Shown: one piece after another, positions 30,401-41,281 of the stretch | Position numbering within the stretch: position 1 is the stretch's first letter | Layout of the letters: the number at the start of each line of letters is the position of its first letter | From: Caenorhabditis remanei | Lineage: Eukaryota; Nematoda; Chromadorea; Rhabditida; Rhabditidae | Assembly (NCBI RefSeq): GCF_010183535.1 | Contig: NC_071328.1 | Coordinates: 2,542,001-2,606,000, forward strand | DNA length: 64,000 nucleotides | Direction of reading: 5' to 3' | The notes under the pieces: model-generated | Seen by the model: only the letters and a program-made list of their open reading frames with translations | What the model was told of the DNA's origin: nothing | The model's database searches: none | Made by a program: the position numbers and the translations under genes

Positions 30401-33400
30401 TTGTGAGTTTCTATGTTTTTATTAGCACGACACGCGTCTTACAACCGCGCTCTACCGAAACCGTGAGAAAATAGTGTGCGAAGTTGAGAGACGCAGAGAA
30501 AAAGAGGCATTTTTCAAGGGGATTTCGGTGGAGCGCAGTTGTAAGAACTGTGCCGAGTTGATAATTTCCATTTTAATAATAATACATATTTTTATTTGCA
30601 GTTTGTGATTCCAAAAGCGTCATCCGAGAAGGGAAAACCATTCATCAAGAAACTTGGAGAGTTCCGGAGTAAAGAAAGGATTCCGGTAAGGATTTAGGCA
30701 GAACAATCTGTAAAACAGGATTTTGGAACGGAAAATCCGATTTTCACATCAAAAATCGAGTAAAAATCGCATTTTTTCCATAAAACTGATTTTTAGTTGA
30801 AACATTCGAATTTTTGTTCAAAAACTCTATTTTTAAGAGGAAAATTAAGTTTTTTTCAAAAAATTTTGAGTAAAACTTCAATCTTTTGAAAAATATGGAC
30901 TTTCTGTAGAAAATACTCAAAAACCCCGAAAAATAGCGAAAAAAACTAAAATTTTCCGTCTGAAAACTGCTCAAAAGTGGTTTGTGTGATGATGATGGCC
31001 GAGGTTTTTCTGTTTGGGTTTCTAGGCCAGCGGAACGAACGCTCGCTGGCCTAGAAACACAAACAGAAAAAGCTCGGCCATGATCACTGACCACTTTGGA
31101 GCAGTTCTCAGACGGAAGTTTCAATGATTTTTTGATCATTTTTGATGATTTTTCAGATTTCGCAAAACTTTTTTTTACATTTCACCGAAATATTCTTCCA
31201 ATTTCATTTATTTCAGGTGCTGAGTTGGATAGATCAAACCACGTTGGCATCGATTACCAGATGTTCTCAACCAATGACAGGAATTGCAGGAAAACGAAGT
31301 GCCGATGACGAGACGTAAGAATTTGCAGAATTTCAGATTCAGATAATTCTAAAAATTCTAAAAAATTCTAGGAAACTTTAATATTAACGCAAAAAATAGC
31401 TAAAAATCGCTTCAACAATCGTTCTCCTGACTCAAAACGAGATTTGGTGGAAGAGTTTTTTCGTGTAGTCCTCTCGGACAAGATGATTCCTCGTTTTCTC
31501 ACTGTTTCCAATAGATTTTCGTAGTTTTGCGATATGTTTGTTGAAAAAAGTGAGAAAACCGATTTTGAGCGAAATTTTCACCCGAAAAGCGGCATTTTTA
31601 TCCAAACATGTTGGAAATTAGATAAAATCTAAGGTTTTTGCAGAATTTTGGCAAAAAATCTGAAAATTTCCAGAAAAAAAATGATTTCGCGCTAAAATTA
31701 GTGAAATTTAGAGAAAAATCGATTTAAAATTATAAAAATTCACTCAAATTTCAATAGTTTTTCAGCTTTTTCAGCTCGAAAACTAGGAAATCCGAAAAAA
31801 CACGCATCTTACAACTGCGCTCTACCGAAATCCGCTTGAAAATTGTGTGCGAAATTGAGAGACGCAGAGAAAACCCGAGGGCATTTCGGTGGAGCGCAGT
31901 TGCTACATCTAAATCTTCCAATTTTCAGTCACCAATGATTTTGAGCTAAAAATCGGAATTTTCACCCAAAAAGCGGCATTTTTATCCAAAAATAACCAAA
32001 TTTTTCCAATTTTCAGCCATCTAACGAATATAATGAATGCAAATGCAAACTGTCGTGAACTCCTAATTCTCGATGCCCGTCCAGCAGTAAATGCGAAATT
32101 GAATAAAGCAAAAGGCGGTGGATACGAGGAGAACTATCTGAATGCGTCGTTAACTTTTCTGAATATTCATAATATTCACGTAGTGAGAGACTCTCTAAAA
32201 CGAATGACAAATGCATTGATTCCACGGGTTGACGAGAAGAATTACTATAAAATATTGGATGAATCAAAATGGTTGAATCACATCCAAAGTATTCTCGAAG
32301 GGGCAGTCAAAGCGGTATTCAATGTTGATACTGAGAAACAGAGTGTCCTAATTCATTGCTCTGATGGATGGGATCGAACGGCTCAGTTGACGTCTCTCGC
32401 TATGATTCAATTGGATCCTTTCTATCGAACTATCGACGGTTTTATTGTGTTGATTGAGAAGGAGTGGTGCAGTTTTGGACATAAATTTGGGGAGAGAATT
32501 GGTAAGAGAGAAATTCTGAAAGGGAGAAAATTCTAGAAAAATCGGTCTGAAAATGGGCGGAGCTATGAAGTTTCTGGGATTTTTTGAGCTTTTCTGTCAA
32601 AAATGAGACTTTCCGGGGATTTCTATTTGAAAAATTCTAGAAAAATCGGTCTGAAAATGGGCGGAGCTATGAAGTTTCTGGGATTTTTTGAGCTTTTCTG
32701 TCAAAAATGAGACTTTCCGGGGATTTCTATTTGAAAAATTCTAGAAAAATCGATTAAAAATGGGCGGAGCTTTGACAAGATTACTGTTTTTTTTGGGAGA
32801 GAATTGGTAAGAGCGAAATCGGGATTTTTGGGGAGAAAATTCGAAAAAACAGTTAAAAATTCCCATTTTTATGAATTGTTTTGGTGAAAATTGTTAAAAA
32901 ATCGGTCTGAAAGGGGCGGAGCTTGGAATTTTTTTAAAGCTATGAAGTTTCTGGAATTTTTTGAGCTTTTCTGACAAAAATTAGACTTTTTCTGGGGATT
33001 TTTATTTGAAAAATTATGAAAAATCGGTTGAAAAAGGGCGGAGCTACCTCTTCTCTGGAAAATTTCGACGTAATTTAAAGGTGCTACTTCGTTTAAGAAC
33101 TATACGAATAAGAACTGTGTTGTTTAAGAACTGGGTTCGCAGAAGAACTGCGCGAAGAAGAACTGTTTTGCATAAGAACTCTGTTCGCATTGGAGCGTGT
33201 TTGCATCAGCCACATTTTTTTCATTATTTCGATGGTTTTTTATCTGTGTTTTCGATTCTTTTTGATTAAAAATAATTATTCAAAAATTAAATTGTAGTTG
33301 AAAAATTATTTTTAATCAAAAAAGAATCGAAAATACAGATAAAAAACCATCGAAATAATGAAAAAAATGTGGCTGATGCAAACGCGCTCCAATGCGAACA

Positions 33401-35217
33401 GAGTTCTTAAACGAAACAGTTCTTCTTCGCGCAGTTCTTCTGCGAACCCAGTTCTTAAACAACACAGTTCTTGTTCGTGCAGTTCTTAAGCGCAGTAGCA
33501 CCAATTTAAATAAATTTCTCCATTTTTTGCAGGCCACGGCGACGACGCCCATAGTGACGGAGAGCGTTCCCCGGTGTTCGTTCAGTTCTGTGATTGCCTC
33601 TGGCAGATAATTCGTCAATTCCCGTGGGCATTCGAATTCACTCAAGATCTGTTGATTCACATGTTGGATGAGTTATTCTCGTGTCGATATGGAACATTCC
33701 TTTTCAATTCTGAAAAGATACGATTACACGATAATGTGCGTTTTTTTGATTTTGGTTTATGAGGAGAAAATATTGAAAATTTGAACATTTTTGAGTGAAA
33801 ATAACGATTTTTCAGTGATTTTAATCACTTTTAGTAAATGTTTTCCCTCTATAACATTGATTTTTGCTGAAAATAGCTATTTTTGTTTGTTTTTTTTTAG
33901 TTGACGGAAATTTCAGATTTGTAGTCTAAAAATCTAATTTTTTCAGAAATGCGCCGAAACAACGATATCCCTGTGGTCATACGTCCTCGAGAATAGAAAA
34001 AAATTTACGAATCCAATGTATCGAGTGTCGAAAAGTTAGTACTATATTCCTTGTCATATTTTTACTTTTTCAGATTCCGATACTTCTGAAAATTCTAAGA
34101 AACTTTTATAATAGACGCATATGCTAAAAATTGCTTCAATTCCCGTTCTCGTGACTCAAAATGATCTTTGGTGGAAGAGTTTTTCCGCGCGGGCCGTGTA
34201 GTCCTCTCGGACAAGATGTTTCGCTCAATTTCTCGTTTTCTCAGCTTTCCAACAAATTTTCGCTATTTAGATAGAAAAAAAAACACGAACATTTATTGGA
34301 AAGCTGAGACAACGAGAAATTGAGTCAAAAATCTTGTCCGAGAGGACTACACGACCGAAAAACTCTTCCATCAAAGCTCATTTTGAGTCAGTTAGAACGA
34401 GAATTGTGGCGCTTAGAGCGATTTTCAGCATACATGGAAATTGTTGGTTAGAATTTTATCCCAAAGAAAGCTCAAAACACGAATTTTCAGTCTGAAAAAT
34501 GCTGAAAGTGTGTTAATGGCCTAACTTTTTCTGTGACACCGCTGGCCTAGAAACCCAAAACATAAAAAGTTAGGCCATGAAACATTTCCGCGCGTATGCT
34601 GAAAATCGCTCTAAACGCCACAATTCCCGTTCTAACTGACTCAAAATGAGAATTGGTGGAAGAGTTTTTCGGTCGTGTAGTCCTCTCGGACAAGATTTTT
34701 GACTCAATTTCTCGTTTTCTCAGCTTTCCAATAAATGTTCGTAGTCTTCCTTTTCTTTTTAGCGATGTAAGAAAAAACTATGAAAATTTGTTGGAAAATG
34801 TGAGAAAACTTGAAATTGAATCCTTTAAAAAAACCCCAATTTCCATTTTTTTCCAGAAACGAAAAAAGTGTTATACGCGAATCCGTCGTTCTGTGTTCTC
34901 CAAGTGTGGACCGATTATTATGCCCGTTCGAATCCCCACGTCATCACACCCAATCATGAGGTAGATCAGAATGAAAAATCGAAAAAAATTATTAAAAAAT
35001 CGACTGAAAATCGTTTTTTTTCCATTTTTTAATCGGTTTTAATCTACTTTTCTCGATTTTTGGTCAATTTTTAGCCGAATTTTTATAAAAATCGATAAAA
35101 ATGAATGAAAAGTTTTAGGATATCCAACAACCGGCCGCCCAATTTGTCAACGAGAAAAAACAGTTGATGGACGAGATTATGGCATTGGATGAGGCGGCGC
35201 AAACCATGGATTCTTGA
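27467..35217 (+). CDS. mtm-1: Myotubularin lipid phosphatase
   Basis: Eleven exons: 27467-27509, 27580-27761, 28858-29076, 30232-30402, 30602-30685, 31217-31314, 32017-32501, 33533-33735, 33947-34034, 34857-34960, 35119-35217; 591 residues, close to human MTM1 (about 600). The N-terminal PH-GRAM domain spans roughly residues 15-155 and binds phosphoinositides. The phosphatase domain contains the catalytic CX5R loop HCSDGWDR with Cys380. The enzyme removes the 3-phosphate from PI3P and PI(3,5)P2 on endosomal and plasma membranes. In worms it acts in endocytosis and cell-corpse clearance (family knowledge). All motifs look intact. Introns carry several palindromes and a 104-bp tandem repeat. 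It is the first gene of a probable operon with tyms-1. Confidence 0.96.
27995..28715. repeat. 0.7-kb palindrome in mtm-1 intron 2
   Basis: The left arm (GACCAATTTTGGCTCCAAAA, CGCGTCGAAGGCGCGCCAGA) mirrors the right arm (GCCTGGCGCGCCTTAGACGC). It fills most of the intron. Confidence 0.6.
29420..30030. repeat. Foldback with CGTCAAAGGCGCGCCAG units
   Basis: At least four forward ACGCGTCAAAGGCGCGCCAG-type units and three inverted GGCGCGCCTTTGACGCG units around a palindromic centre at about 29,790. The GGCGCGCCTTGGACGC unit recurs in the 59.9-61.2 kb array. Confidence 0.6.
32531..32770 (+). repeat. 104-bp tandem repeat in mtm-1 intron 7
   Basis: Two near-identical 104-bp units (32,531-32,634; 32,635-32,738) and a partial third, each containing AATGGGCGGAGCTATGAAGT. 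Degenerate copies follow to about 33,050. Confidence 0.8.
33072..33510. mobile_element. hAT-like element with AAGAACTG arrays
   Basis: Element 33080-33502, termini GGTGCTACT/AGTAGCACC, exact 8-bp duplication AATTTAAA (33072-33079, 33503-33510). Subterminal zones repeat TTTAAGAACTGNGTTCGC-like units; the centre is a plain palindrome. Lies just before mtm-1 exon 8. Confidence 0.8.
34072..34850. repeat. Foldback repeats in mtm-1 intron 9
   Basis: A TTCCGATACTTCTGAAAATT element (from 34,072) with GTGTAGTCCTCTCGGACAAG arms, followed by a partial inverted copy from about 34,590. Confidence 0.55.
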
Positions 35218-35318
35218 TATTTATTGATTTTTCGCATTTTTTAACTGTAATTTTCAGATTTTTTGATATAAATAATATATATTTCGCTTCATTTCATGTA
35301 AAATTTCATAAAAATAAG

Positions 35319-35324
35319 AATAAA
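35319..35324 (+). terminator. Poly(A) signal of mtm-1
   Basis: AATAAA 102 bp after the mtm-1 stop and about 190 bp before the tyms-1 ATG. Confidence 0.6.
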
Positions 35325-35505
35325 TCAATTTTCTCACCCTTTAAAATTCAAATTCTCGCAGTTCCCGCCAATTTTGGTGTGCAATGGCGCGTAATTGCTT
35401 GCGCGCCAAGATTTTGAATTTGAATTGATTTTTCCGAATTTTCGACTATTTTGGGTCATTTTAGCTCATTTTCCCCAATTTTTCTGAATTTTCCACTCAA
35501 CATAT

Positions 35506-35514
35506 TGATTTTAG
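35506..35514 (+). promoter_or_regulatory. Probable trans-splice acceptor of tyms-1
   Basis: TTGATTTTAG directly abuts the tyms-1 ATG after a pyrimidine-rich run. Its position 190 bp past the mtm-1 poly(A) signal fits SL2 trans-splicing of a downstream operon gene. Inferred. Confidence 0.5.
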
Positions 35515-38500
35515 ATGGAACACATGAATAAGGAGAATGTTTCCGTGGAAAATTCCACTCCGCCAGTGAAAAACGCGCCGGAAAAAGCGGAAATCCATGT
35601 AAATCAGGACGAATACAAATATTTGAAGCAAGTCGAGCAGATTCTGGCTGAAGGAACTCGTCGTGATGATCGTACCGGCACGGGGACCATCTCCATCTTC
35701 GGAATGCAATCAAAGTACTCGTTAAGAGATGGTACGTGGCTGAAAATGGCTGAAAGTGGGCGGAGCTTAATTTTTCGACGGAAAAGTGGTTTTTCCCGCG
35801 GTTTTCAGTTGAAAATCGATGGAAAATCGATGGAAAATTAATAAAAAGCGCAGAAAATCACGCCCGAAATCATGATTTTCGCAAAATATCGACGAAAAAT
35901 TACGGGAAAACAAATTTACCAAAAAGTTTTGCAGAATTTTGGCAAAAATACGAAAATTTCCAGAAAAAATAATGATTTTCGCGCTAAAATTAGTGAAATT
36001 TAGAGAAAAATCGATTAAAAATGATAAAAATTCACTCAAATTTCAAGAGTTTTAGCTCAAAAACTAGAAAATCCGAAAATATTAGCACGACACGCTTCTT
36101 ACAAACTCGCTCTACCGAAATCCGCTTGAAAAATGTCTCTTTTTCTCTGCGTCTCTCAATTTCGCACACTATTTCCTTCGGTTTCGGTAGAGCGCGGTTG
36201 TAACAAGCATGTCGTGCTGATATAGAATCAACATCTCTCAGTAGAGCGCACTTTCTCAATCTACTTGTGCATAGTTTTTACAACCGCGCTCCGTTGAACG
36301 GCTCTTTTCTCATTTCTCCTCCAGGAAGCCCGTCGTGTCTTGTTACAGTACTCGTTGCTTTTTTAAGCTATTTTTGGTCGAAAAAACGCCGATTTTCTAG
36401 AAATTTCCGTTCAAAATCCAACTCAACTCACTCTTTTCTTCATGCACAATCCCAAGCCGCCGCGTAACTTCCCTCAAACTTGATGTTATGAGCTGAAAAA
36501 CATACCAAAATGTAGATCTCGACGAGTTCTATGTTTGTGACCTAATCCGGGGCTAGTTACCGATCGTTAATGTGCCGTAGGTCGTAGTTTATGACCAGCT
36601 CGACTTGCTGCACATTAATGATCGGTGATCAGGTTCGGATTATCCCATAGACATAGGACTCGTCGTGATCTACATTTTGGTATATATTTCAGCTCATAAT
36701 ATTGAATTTGAAGCGAGCTACACTGCAAGTATGGGTTTTGTTGGTTTTTGAGTAGAAATTTCTAGAAAATCGGCGTTTTTTCGACTAAAAATTGCTTAAA
36801 AATGCAATGAATACTGTAACAAGACACAACAATCTTCCTGGAGGAGAAATGAGAAAAGAGCCGTTCAGCGGAGCGCGATTGTAAAAACTATGCACAAGTA
36901 GATTGAGAAAGTGCGCTCTACTGAGAGATGTTGATTCTATATCAGCTCGGCACGCGTCTTACAACCGCGCTCTACCGAAACCGCGAGAAAATAGTGTGCG
37001 AAATTGAGAGACGCAGAGAAAAAGAGACATTTTTCAAGGGGATTTCGGTAGAGCGAGTTTGTAAGAAGCGTGTCGTGCTAATATTTTCGGATTTTCTAGT
37101 TTTTGAGCTGAAAAAAGCTGAAAAACTCTTGAAATTTGAGGATTTCACTAATTTTAGCGCGAAAATCATTATTTTTCTGGAAATTTTCAGATTTTTTGCA
37201 AAAATTTCTGCTCACCACAAAACGTGTCTACTGGAAAATTGATTTAAAGCGGTTTTTGTTAGATTTTGAGCAGAAATTTTTGAGAAAATCGGCTAAATGG
37301 CCACTTTTTCGACTAAAAATGACTAACATCGAGTTCTAAGCGGAGTTAACCGACTTTTCCCAGGTTTCATTGCGGTTTTAGTCAATTTTTAATCGAAAAA
37401 ATCGCTCGAAAATGTCGAATTTAACAGATTTTCTTCCCCAAAAAGCACCAAAATCCCACAATTTTCTTCACACAGGCACAATCCCTCTACTCACTACAAA
37501 GCGTGTCTACTGGAAGGGTGTACTCGAAGAGTTGCTCTGGTTCATCTCAGGATCGACAGACGGAAAGCAGTTGCTGGCGAAGAATGTAAAGATTTGGGAG
37601 AAGAATGGAGACCGCGCATTTCTTGATAATCTCGGAATGACGTCACGGGAAGAGGGAGATCTCGGACCGGTATACGGTTTCCAGTGGCGTCATTTCGGTG
37701 CGAAATACGTGGATTGTCATACGGATTACACGGGAAAAGGGGTGGATCAGCTGGCTGAGGTCATTCGACAGATCCGTCAGGAGCCAGATAGTCGACGTAT
37801 TATTATGTCAGCGTGGAATCCGACGGATTTGGGAGAAATGGTGCTGCCACCGTGTCATACGATGTGTCAATTCTATGTGGAAAGCGGAGAGTTGTCGTGT
37901 CAATTGTATCAGAGAAGTGGTGATATGGTACGGTTTCTCGAATTTCAAAAATTTCGACGGAGCGCACTTACTCACTTTGCAATTTTAAATTTCCTTTCTG
38001 GTGTGAAAAAATGGGTTTTAGCATTAGAGCGCGCTTACACTTTCACGCAATTTAAGGTTTTAAACTATTTGTTTTCATTTTCTATCAAAAACTGCAAAAA
38101 TCCCAGCTGTTTTGATAGAAAATGAAAAAAAAATGTAAAAATGCAATCGCGCTCTATTGCTAAAGCAGCTCCAAAGCGTTAGTGCACCGAAAAAATTAAG
38201 TTTCCGCTAGAGTTTTCAACATTTTTCTCGCGGGTTGAAACGTAAGACATAGAAAAGGAGAAAGTGCGCTCTATTGAGACTTGGCAAAATTCGGTGCCGC
38301 GTTTGAATTTTTGACAAAAAACAACCACATTACAGCTCTCAGTAAGTTTTCTGACAAAAATGAAGAAAAAACAACGAAGACGCATGACAGAAATGAGAAT
38401 GTGCGCTCTATTGAGAATGCGAGTTTTTGGGTGCCGCGTTTGACTTTTTGAGAAGAAAACTTGATTTTGGGTTTTCCTAACGTTCACTACGCTGAAAATC

Positions 38501-39079
38501 AAAGGAAAAAACTGGAAAGATTTTTAAAAATGATGAAAAATCAAAGGCAGGGCATTGTGGGCGGAGCTTAAACTGCAAGCCATGAAATTCCGAATTCGCG
38601 TTTTTATCGAAAAAATTGTAGAAATCGATTTAACTACGAATTTATCTTCGAATTCAACGTTAAGTGGAATTTCATTGCTGGTAGTTTAAGCTCCGCCCAC
38701 AATTCGCCTGTTTTGTGACAGTAATTTATATTGCCAAGTGAGTAAATGCGCTCTGCCGAAATTTTTTCCCTCAATAAAAATCTATATTCTCCAGGGTCTC
38801 GGCGTTCCATTCAACTTGGCCAGCTACGGTCTCCTGACCCATATGATCGCAAAAGTGTGCGGCCTGCGTGCTGGAACTCTTGTCCACACCCTCGGTGACG
38901 CCCATGTCTATACGAATCACGTCGACGCACTGCGTATCCAATTAAAACGTGAACCGTACCCATTCCCGAAAATTCGATTCACTCGTGACGTCACTTCGAT
39001 CGATGATTTCACTTCGGACATGATTGTGCTCGACGACTACAAGTGTCATGGAAAGATTCCCATGGATATGGCTGTTTAA
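35515..39079 (+). CDS. tyms-1: Thymidylate synthase
   Basis: Three exons: 35515-35731, 37476-37927, 38795-39079; 317 residues. Converts dUMP to dTMP with methylenetetrahydrofolate, the only de novo source of thymidylate. The N-terminal extension of about 30 residues is poorly conserved, followed by [10 protein letters not shown] (phosphate-binding Arg), the catalytic Cys199 in [26 protein letters not shown] and [12 protein letters not shown]. Length and motifs match eukaryotic enzymes. The first intron is almost wholly one large palindrome and holds a decoy piece of exon 2. The ATG directly follows a TTTTAG acceptor, supporting this start. Downstream partner of mtm-1. Confidence 0.97.
35930..37235. 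repeat. 1.3-kb nested palindrome filling tyms-1 intron 1
   Basis: Symmetric layers: outer AGCGCGAAAATCAT arms, then two facing 130-bp GAGACGCAGAG elements (36,085-36,215; 36,950-37,080), then AGAATCAACATCTCTCAGTA arms, then a centre near 36,590 with GATCGTTAATGTGC. Looks like one inverted duplication or serial foldback insertions. Confidence 0.65.
37206..37236 (+). pseudogene. Duplicated fragment of tyms-1 exon 2
   Basis: CTCACCACAAAACGTGTCTA encodes the start of LTTKRVYWK, matching the beginning of the real exon at 37,490-37,516 with a few changes, 280 bp upstream in the intron. Confidence 0.7.
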
Positions 39080-40680
39080 TTTTATTGATTGATTGATTTT
39101 GTGATATTTATTATACTTATCTAACCATTTTATTCACTTTTTCCGCGATAAAAATCGATTTTCAAAAAAAATTTTTTTGAAAAATTTTGAAATTAAAAAA
39201 AAATCATTTCTAAAAAAAATGTCCAAACTAAACCAAGACACCCTCCGAAACGATGTCGACGAGAAAAAAGAGGCGAAAGATGAGGAGATCAAACTGAAAA
39301 AGATCATAAATGGGCGGGGCGAACCGGCGTTCGGACTGAAATTGATTCCGGAGCACTTGGTGTTCAGATACACGCATCCGCTTCCCGGATTTGCAACGTT
39401 TACGATTGTTAACACGAAACCCGATAGACAGGCGTTTAAGGTAAGTGCGCTCTGTTGAGAAATTTTTGATTTTGGGCGCCGCGCGTTTGAATTTTTGAGA
39501 AAGTTTTATCGATTTTTTGCGTTAGATTGTTAAAATACACCATTTTAACCAGACTTGCAAAATATCGGCCCGGCCCGGCTCGGCCCGTCGGCCCGGCCCG
39601 GCCCGGCCCGGCCCGGCCGGTAGAGAAAGTTGCCGGCCCGGCCCGGCCCGGTCGGCCCGGAGTCAAAAAATGAGCACAACTTTTTCACACAAAATTTTTC
39701 GAAATTTTTTGAAATTTTCGTCAAAAATAGTCAAAAATCCTATGTAAACTTGAGTTTTATCGATATGTAAAAACATAGTCGAAAATTCGACTATTTTGCG
39801 AAAAAAACAAAAAATTTTCAAAAAAATTCAAATTTTCAAATTTTTGTACTGTGACCCGGGCCGACCGGGCCGGGCCGGGCCAGGCCGGGCCGGGCCGGGC
39901 CGGTGAAAATTCTCAAATCGGCCCGGCCCGGCCCGGCCCGGCCCGGCCCGTTGCAAGTATGATTTTAACTGTAAAAACAAAGAAAAACACCAAAAACACA
40001 TTAAAATAATGACGAAAATGAGAAAGTGCGCTCTATTGAGAACGATCGGAGTTTTGGGTGCCGCGTTTGAATTTCTGAAAACTTTTATTTTATTTTTTGT
40101 ATTTTTTGCGTTAAATAGTGAACATACACCAATGTAACGATGAAAATGATGATAAAACTCCGTAAATACAGAAAAAAATGTCAAAAATGCGCTCTATTGA
40201 GAATGAGCGAAGTTTTGGGTGCCGCGTTTGAATTTTTGCATAATTTTTATTGATTTTTTGCGTTAAATTGTTAAACAACATTAAAAACGACTTAAAAACC
40301 AACAATTTAGCGAAAAACAGCAAATGCGCTCTACTGAGAATGGGTGGAATTTTGGGTGCCGCGTTTGAATTTTTGAGAAAAAAACCCTAATTTCGGGTTT
40401 TACTAACGTTCGAAAGGCTAAAAATTAAAGAAAAGGTTGTTAAATAAGAGAGAAAGTATCGAAAATAGTTTTTTCTAGTTTTTTCCGGTTTTTACAGCTT
40501 TCATCGATATTTTCTTTTAATTTTTTGCGTCCCCTTTGTTTAAATAGTTAAAATATACCGATTTAACTGTAAAAACGAAGAAAAACCACAGAAAATACAT
40601 TGAAAATGACGAAAATGGGAAAGTGCGCTCTATTGAGAACGATCGGAGTTTTGGGTGCCGCGTTTGAATTTTCGAGAAAA
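38250..40680 (+). repeat. Dispersed direct repeat GTGCCGCGTTTGAATTTTT
   Basis: About seven same-orientation copies (38,263, 38,398, 39,445, 40,025, 40,187, 40,321, 40,620) of a unit GTGCGCTCTATTGAGA ... GGGTGCCGCGTTTGAATTT. They span the tyms-1 second intron and the first intron of the MSP gene. Confidence 0.7.
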
Positions 40681-41281
40681 AACTTAATTTTGGCACTTGA
40701 ATTTGAACTTAATTGATTTTTTAGTTGCTTATAGCGGTTCATAGCCTAAAATTAATTGATTTCTTAATCGTTATCTGATTATTGTTAAAAATTCAACTTT
40801 TTCCAAAAAAAAATTTGAAAAATCCAGAAATCGATCGATTTTTTTCAAAAATGTCACAATTTTTGTCATTTTTTCCAGGTGAAATCAAGTGACAACACTG
40901 TCTACACAGCGAAGCCAAGTGTCGGTTTCATTCAGGTCTGTTTAACCGCGCTCTACCGAAACCGAAGTACGACATTGAGAGACGCAGAGAAAAAGGGGAT
41001 TTCGGTGGAGCGCAGTTGTAAAAATATAGTTTTAAAAAAATCGATAATTTCAGCCAGGCGAGCGAGTGCACATCCGTGTGACCTACCTGAATCCAGGCGG
41101 CGCCGAAAAGAAGCCAGATTTCCGGAAACACGTGGCAGTTTATCACGTGTCAGCGGGCACCTCGAAGACGTACGAGGAGGCGTTTGCCAGACGGACGGAC
41201 GGTGTATTTCACTATTACTGTAACCATTCGGATGGAATGGCTTCTGAGGACAATGAGGCTCCGCCCCCTGAGGAACAATAG
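39219..41281 (+). CDS. MSP-domain protein
   Basis: Three exons: 39219-39440, 40879-40935, 41054-41281; 168 residues. After a charged N-terminal extension of about 45 residues comes one major-sperm-protein (immunoglobulin-like) domain: LKLIPEHLVFRYTHPLPGFA, TFTIVNTKPDRQAFKVKSS, YTAKPSVGFIQPGE and HIRVTYLNPGG. A short acidic proline-rich tail follows (EAPPPEEQ). Such domains form sperm cytoskeletal filaments or bind FFAT-type partners. The extension and tail differ from core MSPs, so it is an MSP-domain relative of unknown role. The ATG is 140 bp after the tyms-1 stop, consistent with the third position of an operon, although I see no clear acceptor there. Confidence 0.9.
39542..39969. mobile_element. 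hAT-like element with GGCCC arrays
   Basis: Element 39550-39961, termini CAGACTTGCAA/TTGCAAGTATG, exact 8-bp duplication ATTTTAAC (39542-39549, 39962-39969). Two CGGCCCGGCCCGG arrays (about 39,566-39,660 and 39,855-39,950) flank an AT-rich centre. Inserted in the MSP-gene intron. A related repeat at 40,545-40,580 has the uninterrupted sequence. Confidence 0.8.
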
